8,651 nucleotides of DNA from VGKP01 sp964578345 (GCA_964578345.1 CAZOCP010000024.1:1-8651), one strand, 5' to 3'; shown: positions 1 through 5,801, counted from the stretch's first letter. Translations and numbers: made by a program. Notes: generated by a model from the sequence alone, not told the origin.

Positions 1-2
1 GC

Positions 3-80
3 TTTTGGGGTGCGTTCGGTTACAGGCAAAGCTCGTACGCGCAAAAATCTTTGATACTATATAGAAAAACTTCAAGATGA
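3..80 (+). CDS. Possible C-terminal fragment of an unidentified protein cut by the window edge
   Basis: An open frame enters from the left edge and stops with TGA at 78-80. The last 25 residues include AFGYR and SLILYRK, a strand-like hydrophobic ending of the kind seen at the C-terminal beta-hairpin of class I methyltransferases, but that is only a resemblance. A second frame is also open to a TGA at 52-54 and a third to a TAG at 62-64, so the frame choice is uncertain. It would converge on the minus-strand coiled-coil gene ending at 139. Treat as tentative; the sequence left of the window decides it. Confidence 0.25.
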   Translation, partial: FWGAFGYRQSSYAQKSLILYRKTSR

Positions 81-107
81 AAGAGATGTTCAGATTCAGG
101 TAATTTT

Positions 108-113
108 AAAAAA
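108..113 (-). terminator. U-tract after the coiled-coil gene pair
   Basis: Six consecutive A on the plus strand read as TTTTTT on the minus strand, about 26 nt past the stop codon at 139-141. Archaeal RNA polymerase commonly terminates at short U-tracts without a hairpin. No strong stem lies before it. Inferred from position and composition only. Confidence 0.3.
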
Positions 114-138
114 TCAGAATAAATAACACTAATTCATA

Positions 139-474
139 TTATCCAAGTTGTGACAAACGTTTTTTTATGTTATCAATCTCCCTTTCTATAACAACTTCCT
201 CAGCCTCAAGCTCGCGGAGTTCTTCCTTACTCGCGTTTTTGTCTCTGTGATTAATAACTAATTTAGGCATAACAGCATCCAAAATTTTCAAAGCATCCTG
301 TGTATCATCAATGCTTTTTTTTAGCTGAATTTTTAGAGCAATTTCCTCTTTGCGCAGCCGTTGATACTCTTTCTGGCGTTTTAAAACATTTAATAAAGAT
401 AATTCAGATTGTAAAAAGTTTTTCTTGCCGTAGTATCGCTCAGCTCCTGATAATCTTACATATTCCGAATTCAT
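139..474 (-). CDS. Small coiled-coil protein of unknown function (second gene of a pair)
   Basis: The product is 111 aa, soluble and highly charged. It has no signal peptide, membrane helix or Cys pair. Residues about 20-66 and 80-110 are long heptad-like helices rich in Lys, Glu and Leu, joined by a short break around VMPKLVINHRDKN (68-80), so a helical hairpin or coiled coil is expected. Its ATG overlaps the TGA of the upstream gene as ATGA (471-474), which implies co-translation with the larger coiled-coil protein, and the two probably interact. I do not recognise a named family. Paired coiled-coil proteins of this style are, from memory, recurrent in DPANN archaeal genomes. Function unknown; the gene call itself is well supported by length, overlap and composition. 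Confidence 0.75.
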   Translation of the reverse strand: MNSEYVRLSGAERYYGKKNFLQSELSLLNVLKRQKEYQRLRKEEIALKIQLKKSIDDTQDALKILDAVMPKLVINHRDKNASKEELRELEAEEVVIEREIDNIKKRLSQLG

Positions 475-1043
475 GATACTTTTTCAAAAATCGTTTCAAC
501 AACTTCATGCACTCTGGCTTTCACCTCACTCAACTCTTTTTCCCAGGCATTTAACTCCTGCTCCTCGCGCAGCTTTGTCTCCCGAATTTTTCTTAAAAGT
601 TCATCAATTTCATTCAATTTATCCCGTGTTGTCTCTAAAGCCTTTCTTGCAGAATAAAATTTATCAATTCTTATATAAACATCCTTATCCTTCTGTTTAG
701 AATCTTCCATTGGCTGATTTCTATAAAAAGGCGGAGGAGAAATAGGAAAATTAGATCTGTTACTTGAAAAAGAATCTTCCATCTCAACAGTCCTAAACTT
801 CCTTTGATTCATAGGATTGCCGATAGTCTGCTCTTGTCCAACGTCAGATTGGCTCACCGCATCCTTTATCGCGGCCTGTGAAAACCCGCGGTGTAGCGCA
901 GAATCAGGAAAAGAAGGCAGCCCATGCCTCTGCTCGTCATCTTCTTCATATTCTTCAGAAGAGGCCAAATTCACATCAGGAACTGGCTTAACAGGAGGCA
1001 AATCAGGTAAATGCTCTGCTTCCTCTTTTTTATGCCAAAACAT
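471..1043 (-). CDS. Proline-rich linker plus C-terminal coiled-coil protein, function unknown
   Basis: The product is 190 aa when started at the ATG 1041-1043. A longer form from TTG at 1062-1064 would add seven residues (MFFKLKS), but that codon lies against the TATA box, so it is rejected. Residues 1-6 are MFWHKK, followed by LPDLPPVKPVPD (12-23). A long low-complexity, acidic, Ser/Pro-rich and probably disordered stretch runs to about 118. A structured C-terminus follows: VYIRIDKFYSARKAL (122-136) leading into a coiled coil to about 180 with the motif ELNAWEKEL. No membrane segment. The architecture (flexible arm plus coiled coil) suits a scaffold or tether. It is first in a two-gene operon with the 111-aa coiled-coil gene. 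The VDK/IDK-coiled-coil ending resembles uncharacterised DPANN proteins from memory; no function can be assigned. Confidence 0.75.
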   Translation of the reverse strand: MFWHKKEEAEHLPDLPPVKPVPDVNLASSEEYEEDDEQRHGLPSFPDSALHRGFSQAAIKDAVSQSDVGQEQTIGNPMNQRKFRTVEMEDSFSSNRSNFPISPPPFYRNQPMEDSKQKDKDVYIRIDKFYSARKALETTRDKLNEIDELLRKIRETKLREEQELNAWEKELSEVKARVHEVVETIFEKVS

Positions 1044-1064
1044 ACTCTTTAATTTAAAAAACAA

Positions 1065-1077
1065 TATATATAGCTTT
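1065..1077 (-). promoter_or_regulatory. BRE/TATA promoter of the coiled-coil operon
   Basis: On the minus strand an AAAGC (BRE-like, 1077-1073) is followed by TATATATA (1072-1065). The centre of the octamer lies 25.5 nt before the A of the ATG at 1043, so transcription should begin at or next to the start codon (leaderless). This placement decides the start codon: the TTG at 1064 would touch the TATA box. Confidence 0.65.
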
Positions 1078-1109
1078 ATATTAATTATAAAATGACAATA
1101 TCAATAAAG

Positions 1110-1122
1110 AAAAGTTTTTAAC
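1110..1122 (+). promoter_or_regulatory. BRE/TATA promoter of the TFE operon
   Basis: AAAAG (BRE-like) is followed by TTTTTAAC at 1115-1122. The octamer centre is 25.5 nt upstream of the ATG at 1144, the leaderless spacing seen before most genes here. It lies back to back with the minus-strand promoter at 1065-1077, leaving about 40 nt between the two TATA boxes. Confidence 0.6.
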
Positions 1123-1143
1123 ACATTATAATCAAGAAACTAT

Positions 1144-1794
1144 ATGATAATAGATCTTCTTAAAGATATATGCACTTCGATAGCAGGAGAGAAAGCCAAA
1201 AACATAGTAGACCTTCTTTATAGAAAGAAAAAAGTCAATGAATTTGTCATAGCAAAAAAACTAAAAATAACAGTCAATCAAGCGCGCAATATTTTATACA
1301 AACTGGCAGACGAAGGGATTGTCAGTTTCACAAAAAAGAAAGACCAGAAAAAAGGAGGATGGTACACATACGATTGGACGTTTCAAGAAGACAAAGGCAT
1401 GCTAAAGCTTGAGCAAAATTTATTTAATACTATCTCTGCACTCCAGCATAAAATACAAAGTAAAAAAACAGAGCGATTTTTTGCCTGCCCGAATGGCGAC
1501 ATGGAAATGAACGAAGAAAACGCTCTTATTAACAATTATATATGCACAGAATGCGGCGAGATTCTCCAATTAAAAGATAATATAAAAGAAATAAGTTCAA
1601 TAGAAAAAGATATTAATAAAGCTCAGGAAGATTTAAACAGTGTGCGTGCAGAACTGTCTATCTTCCACCAAAAACAGGAAAAATTATCAGCTAAAAAAAG
1701 AAAATATGAAGAACACAAGAAAAAAGCAGAGAAAACAAAGAAAAAAAATGCATTAAGAAAAAAGAAGATAATCAAGAAGAAAAAGAAGAAATGA
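1144..1794 (+). CDS. tfe: Transcription initiation factor TFE-alpha with degenerate zinc ribbon and Lys-rich tail
   Basis: TFE assists TBP/TFB and RNA polymerase in opening promoter DNA. The product is 216 aa, longer than the usual 170-190. Residues 1-82 form the N-terminal winged helix (e.g. VNEFVIAKKLKITVNQARNILYKLADEGIV, split at 31-60; wing with GGWYTYDW at 71-78). A coiled linker covers 85-110, then the C-terminal zinc-ribbon region 112-141. The distal pair is intact (C134-x2-C137, CTECGE), but the proximal knuckle reads C115-P-N-G-D, so the second Cys is missing. A helical extension follows and ends in an almost pure Lys tail (about 188-216). First gene of an operon; its TGA overlaps the rhomboid ATG. 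Assignment rests on domain order and the CP...C..CGE spacing. Zinc binding may be lost or use another ligand. Confidence 0.88.
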   Translation: MIIDLLKDICTSIAGEKAKNIVDLLYRKKKVNEFVIAKKLKITVNQARNILYKLADEGIVSFTKKKDQKKGGWYTYDWTFQEDKGMLKLEQNLFNTISALQHKIQSKKTERFFACPNGDMEMNEENALINNYICTECGEILQLKDNIKEISSIEKDINKAQEDLNSVRAELSIFHQKQEKLSAKKRKYEEHKKKAEKTKKKNALRKKKIIKKKKKK

Positions 1795-2483
1795 GATATT
1801 ACTATAATAAGAATTCCCAAAAAAGATTTTCAGCCGGAATATCAGCAACCTGGCTGATTATAATAGCCACGGGTATTATTTCTATATTAGGACTTATCCT
1901 CTTTGCAATAAATCCTGATTTCATAAAGTGGTTTGCAATAAATCCTGAATACATTTTATCTGGAAAGTATCTATGGACTCTCTTCTTGCACGTATTTGTG
2001 CATGGGGGTCCGGGGCATCTTCTTATTAATATGATTGCATTACACTCGCTGGGAAGAATATGTGAAAGAATTATTGGAAGGGTGAGATTCTTAATATTTT
2101 ACATAATTTCTGGTATATTTGCAGGCATTTTAGCAGTATTAGCATCCGGCTTTTTAAGCTTTGGACTCTTAGAAAAAATAGTAGGTCCTCAAAATGCTTT
2201 CATGCTTGGAGCTTCTGGCGCAATATTCGGAATAGCCGGTCTGTTTGTAGTTATAATTCCAAAAGCAAGGTTCAGCTTGATTTTCTTTCCATTCTTTTCT
2301 CTTCCGGCGTGGGTTATGGTGCCTTTAATACTTGCATTAACTTGGCTAGCCACAATAGCTGCAAATTTATCTATAGGAAATGTAGCGCATTTTGGAGGGT
2401 TTCTTTCAGGTATAATTTATGGAATATATTTAAGAAAAAAATATAAAAAGAGAGTTATGCTCCTGGATCATTATTTCAGATGA
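1791..2483 (+). CDS. Rhomboid-family intramembrane serine protease
   Basis: Rhomboids cleave transmembrane helices of substrates inside the membrane. The product is 230 aa with about six hydrophobic helices (roughly 19-40, 61-88, 98-120, 136-157, 171-194, 198-214). Diagnostic motifs are all present: HLLINM with H76 and N80 (the oxyanion-side HxxxN), the catalytic serine in GASGAIFG (S142) and the catalytic histidine in AHFGGFLSG (H200). The S142/H200 dyad is intact, so activity is expected. A short, basic, cytoplasmic N-terminus precedes helix 1. The ATG overlaps the TFE stop and the TGA overlaps the next ATG, both as ATGA, so it is translated within the tfe operon. Substrate unknown; the adjacent SpoIIM-like membrane protein is a possible partner, but only by context. 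Confidence 0.93.
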   Translation: MRYYYNKNSQKRFSAGISATWLIIIATGIISILGLILFAINPDFIKWFAINPEYILSGKYLWTLFLHVFVHGGPGHLLINMIALHSLGRICERIIGRVRFLIFYIISGIFAGILAVLASGFLSFGLLEKIVGPQNAFMLGASGAIFGIAGLFVVIIPKARFSLIFFPFFSLPAWVMVPLILALTWLATIAANLSIGNVAHFGGFLSGIIYGIYLRKKYKKRVMLLDHYFR

Positions 2484-3070
2484 AAAAAATAAAAAATAAA
2501 AAAGACTCTATAAAAAAAGAGTTGATTGCTGGAAAAAAATATCTTATAGAATCTATTCCGTATATAATATCTATCATAGGTATTTTTATTTTAAGCAGCA
2601 TAATAGGTTTTATCTTCACAGATAAATTATCATTTCTAGACTCTCTGCTAAAACAGATTATTGACAAAACAGAAAATCTATCTTCTCTTGAGCTAATAAT
2701 ATACATCTTTGTCAATAATTTATGGAGTGCATTAACGGGCTTCTTAGGAGGGATAGCTCTCGGAATATTGCCTGTCTTAAATGCCTTGCTGAATGGAACT
2801 ATCCTAGGATATGTATTCTCTCGTCTGCATAAAATAACCGGCTTTCAGGACTTCTGGCGCATTCTTCCTCATGGAATCTTCGAACTTCCAGCGATATTTA
2901 TCTCCTTAGGAATTGGTTTAAAATTAGGTCTTTTCATATTCTCAAAAAAACCCATAGCCGAATTAAAATATAGAATAATGAACGGATTAAGAGTCTTCTT
3001 TCTTATAGTTCTGCCTTTGCTTCTAGTCGCAGCAATTATTGAAGGCCTTTTAATTGCATATTATAAATAA
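2480..3070 (+). CDS. SpoIIM/DUF95-family integral membrane protein
   Basis: The product is 196 aa. A Lys-rich N-terminus is followed by about five hydrophobic segments (25-47, 72-98, 99-115, 130-155, 169-194). Family signatures are visible: a Asn-rich entry FVNNLWSAL (77-85), a Gly-rich helix GFLGGIALGILP (87-98), NALLNG (101-106) and LPHGIFELPA (129-138), whose His-Gly-x-x-Glu is the most characteristic part of this family. An acidic residue in the last helix (E178) is also typical. SpoIIM of Bacillus acts in septal membrane remodelling with SpoIID/SpoIIP; archaeal homologues lack those partners and their job is unknown. The start overlaps the rhomboid stop. This is the last gene of the tfe operon; a new promoter for scpB begins at its stop codon. 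Confidence 0.88.
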   Translation: MKKIKNKKDSIKKELIAGKKYLIESIPYIISIIGIFILSSIIGFIFTDKLSFLDSLLKQIIDKTENLSSLELIIYIFVNNLWSALTGFLGGIALGILPVLNALLNGTILGYVFSRLHKITGFQDFWRILPHGIFELPAIFISLGIGLKLGLFIFSKKPIAELKYRIMNGLRVFFLIVLPLLLVAAIIEGLLIAYYK

Positions 3071-3079
3071 GTTTAAAAC
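3066..3079 (+). promoter_or_regulatory. TATA promoter of the scpB operon
   Basis: TTTAAAAC at 3072-3079 has its centre 25.5 nt before the ATG at 3101. It overlaps or abuts the stop codon of the SpoIIM-like gene (3068-3070), so the scpB operon probably has its own leaderless transcript although it lies close behind the tfe operon. Confidence 0.55.
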
Positions 3080-3100
3080 TGCCATCTGCTTTATTTTTCC

Positions 3101-3616
3101 ATGGACATCAGCGCAGAAAGTGCACAAGAAATAGATGAATTCAAAGAAAGAGAAAATTTAAGGAAAATTGAGGCTGCTCTGTTCATATCAGGCAAGTTTC
3201 TTACTATCCAAGAGCTTGTTGTGTTAACAGACATAAACCCAATAATGCTGAAAAGAGCTCTGGAAGACCTATCAGACAAATACAAAGAATCGGGTATTAA
3301 TATTGTAAACAAGAACGATCTCTGGAAAATGGATGTTGCAGAAGAATACACAATCTTAGTGAACAGGCTGGCTACAGGTTCGTCAGAATTTAGCAAAGCA
3401 GAGCAGGAAACCTTGGCAATTATAGCCTATAAACAGCCTATGAAACAATCAGTCTTAATTAAAATTAGAGGCAATAAAGCATACGACCATGTAAAAAAGT
3501 TTGTTGACTTCGGTCTTATTATGAAAAAGAAGCTCGGTCACACCGCAGAACTGACTGTCAGCGAAGAATTCCATGATTATTTTAATATAAACAAAAGAGA
3601 TTCTCTGCAAGAATAA
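3101..3616 (+). CDS. scpB: SMC-associated segregation and condensation protein ScpB
   Basis: ScpB is a kite-type subunit that binds the ScpA kleisin and SMC in chromosome condensation. The product is 171 aa and soluble. After a 20-residue charged lead come two winged-helix domains: WH1 at about 20-85 (AALFISGKFLTIQELV; LWKMDVAEEY) and WH2 at about 97-160. WH2 carries the hallmark TLAIIAYKQPMKQSVLIKIR (104-123), followed by GN, a recognition helix and FGLI. The length matches archaeal ScpB rather than the longer bacterial forms. scpA and smc are not in this window. Downstream gt2 starts one base after the stop, so ScpB is co-transcribed with envelope genes. Confidence in family is high. Confidence 0.93.
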   Translation: MDISAESAQEIDEFKERENLRKIEAALFISGKFLTIQELVVLTDINPIMLKRALEDLSDKYKESGINIVNKNDLWKMDVAEEYTILVNRLATGSSEFSKAEQETLAIIAYKQPMKQSVLIKIRGNKAYDHVKKFVDFGLIMKKKLGHTAELTVSEEFHDYFNINKRDSLQE

Positions 3617-3617
3617 A

Positions 3618-4844
3618 ATGACAAGTTTCATCACAATAACTTATATCACATTATTTTTCTTCGGCATTTTTTTTATTGTCATATTCTTGATTTTGCATGA
3701 AAGAAATAAAAAATATTTATTCTCAAGCCCGCAGATTAAAAAATATCCTTCAATCTCTTTCTTAGTTCCTGCATACAATGAAGAAAATACATTAAAAGAT
3801 ACAGTCAACTCATTATTAAAAACAAAATACCTGAAAGAAAAAAAAGAAATTATAATAATTAACGATGGTAGCGAGGATAAAACATTAAAGATAGCCAATG
3901 AATTGGCAAAAAAGAACAAGGAAATAAAAGTTCTCAACAAGTCGAATTCAGGAAAAGCAAACTCTTTAAATGAAGCAATAAAAATTGCAAATGGCGAGCT
4001 TATTGCTGTCACCGACGCAGACTCGTATCCAACTCCGGATTCTTTAATAAAAATGGTCGGACACTTTGACGACAAAAATGTAGCGGCAGTTACATCAAGA
4101 GTTTTAGTAAAAAATAAAGATAACCTGCTGGGAAGATTCCAAGTTTTAGACTATTCAATTATAGCATGGACAAGAAAACTTCTTGACTTCGTGGATTCTG
4201 TATATGTCACCAACGGACCTTTAAGCATTTATAGAAAATCCGTGGTAAAAAAAATCGGTGGCTTTGATCCTAAAAACCTTACAGAAGATATTGAAATCAC
4301 ATGGCACATTCTAAGCGAAGGCTATCAAACAAGAATGTCATATGATGCAATAGTCTACACAACTGTTCCAGAAGACCTAAAAACATGGACAAAACAAAGA
4401 GTTAGATGGAATTTAGGAGGAATACAAACTGTAAAAAAATATTGGAAATCAATGTTCAAAAAGGGTGCTTTTGGTTATTTTGTCATTCCCTATGTAAGCT
4501 CCTCATTTATTCTAGCGATAATTGGCTTTCTCTTATTTAGCAGATTCATTTGGATAAAAGGAAATTATTATCTCTCCTCATTTTATTATGCCTTTCAAGG
4601 CTACGATTACTGGAGATACATAGAATTCAGCATCAGCTTGACAGTCCTCCTTTTCTTAGCCATTATTTTCTTTATACTAGCTATAATTTACTACAAACTC
4701 GGCTTCAAAAACTCGCAGACAGGAAACAAAAGCGTTTTAAAGATACTCTCATACTCTTTTTTCTACAGATCGTTGTATTTAATCCCTCTTCTCATCGCAA
4801 TATATAAATTAGCAAAGGGAGATATAAAATGGTATACAAAATGA
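3618..4844 (+). CDS. Membrane-embedded processive family-2 glycosyltransferase
   Basis: The product is 408 aa and likely polymerises or transfers sugars at the cytoplasmic membrane face, like cellulose, hyaluronan or poly-GlcNAc synthases. An N-terminal helix (3-26) precedes a GT-A domain (about 43-270) with VPAYNEENTL (50-59), the nucleotide-binding IINDGSEDKT (80-89, D83), GKANSLNEAI (112-121), the metal-binding DAD (133-135), the acceptor/base region TED (222-224) and QRVRW (260-264), the Q/RxxRW signature of processive GT2 enzymes. Three hydrophobic stretches follow (about 285-310, 334-360, 376-396). No PilZ domain. It begins one base after scpB and overlaps the next gene. Sugar donor and product cannot be told from sequence. 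The thioredoxin-fold neighbour may be an extracytoplasmic partner. Confidence 0.9.
   Translation: MTSFITITYITLFFFGIFFIVIFLILHERNKKYLFSSPQIKKYPSISFLVPAYNEENTLKDTVNSLLKTKYLKEKKEIIIINDGSEDKTLKIANELAKKNKEIKVLNKSNSGKANSLNEAIKIANGELIAVTDADSYPTPDSLIKMVGHFDDKNVAAVTSRVLVKNKDNLLGRFQVLDYSIIAWTRKLLDFVDSVYVTNGPLSIYRKSVVKKIGGFDPKNLTEDIEITWHILSEGYQTRMSYDAIVYTTVPEDLKTWTKQRVRWNLGGIQTVKKYWKSMFKKGAFGYFVIPYVSSSFILAIIGFLLFSRFIWIKGNYYLSSFYYAFQGYDYWRYIEFSISLTVLLFLAIIFFILAIIYYKLGFKNSQTGNKSVLKILSYSFFYRSLYLIPLLIAIYKLAKGDIKWYTK
4815..4821 (+). promoter_or_regulatory. Shine-Dalgarno-like site inside the glycosyltransferase gene
   Basis: AAGGGAG lies inside the last codons of the glycosyltransferase gene, seven nt before the ATG at 4829 and 19 nt before the alternative ATG at 4841. 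It favours the earlier start of the thioredoxin-fold protein. Confidence 0.4.
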
Positions 4845-5527
4845 CCGGAAAGCCAAAAGTATTTGCAGAATCTTTGATAATTACATTCTTTGTATTAACA
4901 ATAGGATTTTCATGGGGTTTTTACTTTGAAAACTTCAGAACTAACAAAATCATTGACTCTTACAAAGATTACGAAGTTGAAGCCTTGGATTTAAAATTGC
5001 AGAATTATTATTATCAAATTATGGATCAAACTTCCTGTGAAGAAGCCATGGCTCAAAATTTCATTTTTGCAGATGATTTGTACAACAGGGGTTTAGAATT
5101 AGAAAGATTTGAAGAGGCAAACCAAATATCAGACGATTTAACTAGAGAAAAGAAAAGATATGTTTTGCTAAAAACAGAACTCTGGCTTAACTCAATTCTG
5201 CTGAAAGAAAAATGCGATGAACCCTTTGATACTGTTGTATATTTCTACTCTGGCGACCCTGCAAACTCTGCAAAAGTAGCAGAGCAGAAAATAATCTCAA
5301 ATGTCCTTAAAACAGTAAAAGAAAACAAAGGCAATAAAATAATTTTGCTTCCAATAGCAGGAGATCTCAAACTTAGAGACAAAGACGAAGATTCAAGATT
5401 AGGAATTGTTGATTTGCAAATGAGAGCGCACGACATTACAACTCTGCCATCAATATTAATTAATGAAGAAACTTTGCTTGAAGAATTCCACACAGTTGAA
5501 GAAATTGAATCATACCTGAAAAACTAA
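4829..5527 (+). CDS. Membrane-anchored protein with a thioredoxin-fold domain lacking CXXC
   Basis: The product is 232 aa. A single N-terminal membrane anchor (about 12-32) leaves most of the protein probably outside the cytoplasm. Residues 40-128 are helical and contain C70 and C129, which could form a structural disulfide (TSCEEA and KEKCDE). Residues 134-232 read as a thioredoxin fold: strand TVVYFYSG, helix, strand KIILLPIAGDL, and TLPSILINEE with the cis-Pro loop (P207). The usual CXXC position after strand 1 is GDPANS, so it has no redox pair. The gene overlaps the glycosyltransferase stop. Two starts compete: 4829 with AGGGAG seven nt upstream, and 4841, which would give the ATGA overlap seen at other junctions. 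The earlier one is given here. Function unknown; binding or chaperone role inferred. Confidence 0.8.
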   Translation: MVYKMTGKPKVFAESLIITFFVLTIGFSWGFYFENFRTNKIIDSYKDYEVEALDLKLQNYYYQIMDQTSCEEAMAQNFIFADDLYNRGLELERFEEANQISDDLTREKKRYVLLKTELWLNSILLKEKCDEPFDTVVYFYSGDPANSAKVAEQKIISNVLKTVKENKGNKIILLPIAGDLKLRDKDEDSRLGIVDLQMRAHDITTLPSILINEETLLEEFHTVEEIESYLKN

Positions 5528-5538
5528 AAATGTACTGT
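5523..5538 (-). terminator. Possible U-tract terminator for the candidate RNA
   Basis: Read on the minus strand, the stretch just past the 3' arm of P1 contains CATTTTTAGTTTTTC (A-rich on the plus strand, around the stop codon of the thioredoxin-fold gene). Two T5 runs at this place would suit archaeal termination of a minus-strand RNA. Inferred only from position and composition. Confidence 0.3.
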
Positions 5539-5542
5539 CAAA

Positions 5543-5734
5543 AGAGAAGTTTGAATAAACCAATTTGCGAAACTTGCAGCGGCTTTTACAGCAAGGTTTG
5601 GCTGTGTCAAGAACCCACCACTAAAGTGGCGGGCGTGTTAGGGTTCTTGAGCACACGAGATTTGTGTTTGCTTACCCACGAACTGAAGTAGGGGGATTGC
5701 GCAAACACAAATGCTCGATGTTTCAAACTTCTCT
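5543..5734 (-). ncRNA. Candidate structured RNA, four-helix cloverleaf
   Basis: A 192-nt element in a gene-free stretch. The ends form a perfect 13-bp helix P1 (5543-5555 with 5722-5734). Inside, reading the minus strand: P2 pairs 5701-5717 with 5656-5671 (16 bp, one bulged base at 5713) and is capped by CCUAC/GUGGG (5692-5688, 5679-5675). P3 pairs 5655-5641 with 5616-5603 (14 bp, bulge at 5651) and holds an apical hairpin 5633-5626/5621-5614 with a UUUA loop. P4 pairs 5599-5591 with 5577-5570 (8 bp, one bulge). P2 and P3 abut with no linker. The single imperfect pair in each apical hairpin is G.U on the minus strand but C.A on the plus strand, which favours the minus strand as the RNA. T-rich sequence follows on that strand. 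It is not a tRNA or rRNA; identity unknown. A mobile palindromic repeat is the main alternative. Confidence 0.55.
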
Positions 5735-5745
5735 CAGAGAATCCT

Positions 5746-5767
5746 AAAAATTCCAGAGGAATTTTTT
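5746..5767 (+). terminator. Hairpin with T6 tail, likely terminator
   Basis: AAAAATTCC (5746-5754), loop AGA, then GGAATTTTT (5758-5766) form a perfect 9-bp hairpin whose right arm runs into T6. It resembles a factor-independent terminator for plus-strand transcripts of the scpB operon reading past the structured element, and is nearly symmetric, so it could serve either strand. Confidence 0.4.
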
Positions 5768-5772
5768 GGTAC

Positions 5773-5801
5773 AAAGATTTCTCATTAAGTTCGAAATCTT
5801 T
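5773..5801. repeat. 9-bp inverted repeat hairpin
   Basis: AAAGATTTC (5773-5781) and GAAATCTTT (5793-5801) are perfect inverted repeats with an 11-nt loop. It stands between the T6 hairpin and the promoter of the MBF1-like gene, about 40 nt upstream of the TATA box. It may be part of the same hairpin-rich intergenic region or an operator; nothing decides this. Confidence 0.5.

Noticed and set aside
1044..1064. TTG start giving a seven-residue longer coiled-coil protein
   Set aside because: The TATA box at 1065-1072 abuts that codon, so the mRNA would begin downstream of it; the ATG at 1043 fits the leaderless spacing.
817..1095. Plus-strand open frame opposite the coiled-coil gene
   Set aside because: It is the mirror of a low-complexity coding region, Ser-rich as an antisense artefact, with no promoter or ribosome site.
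5603..5655. H/ACA guide RNA, because an ACA follows the P3 stem
   Set aside because: The ACA bases are themselves paired in P3, there is no pseudouridylation pocket with the usual spacing and no kink-turn motif.
5543..5734. Reading the 13-bp inverted repeats as ends of a transposable element (MITE)
   Set aside because: No target duplication is seen outside the repeats, and the nested stems with G.U preference fit an RNA better. Kept as an alternative, not excluded.
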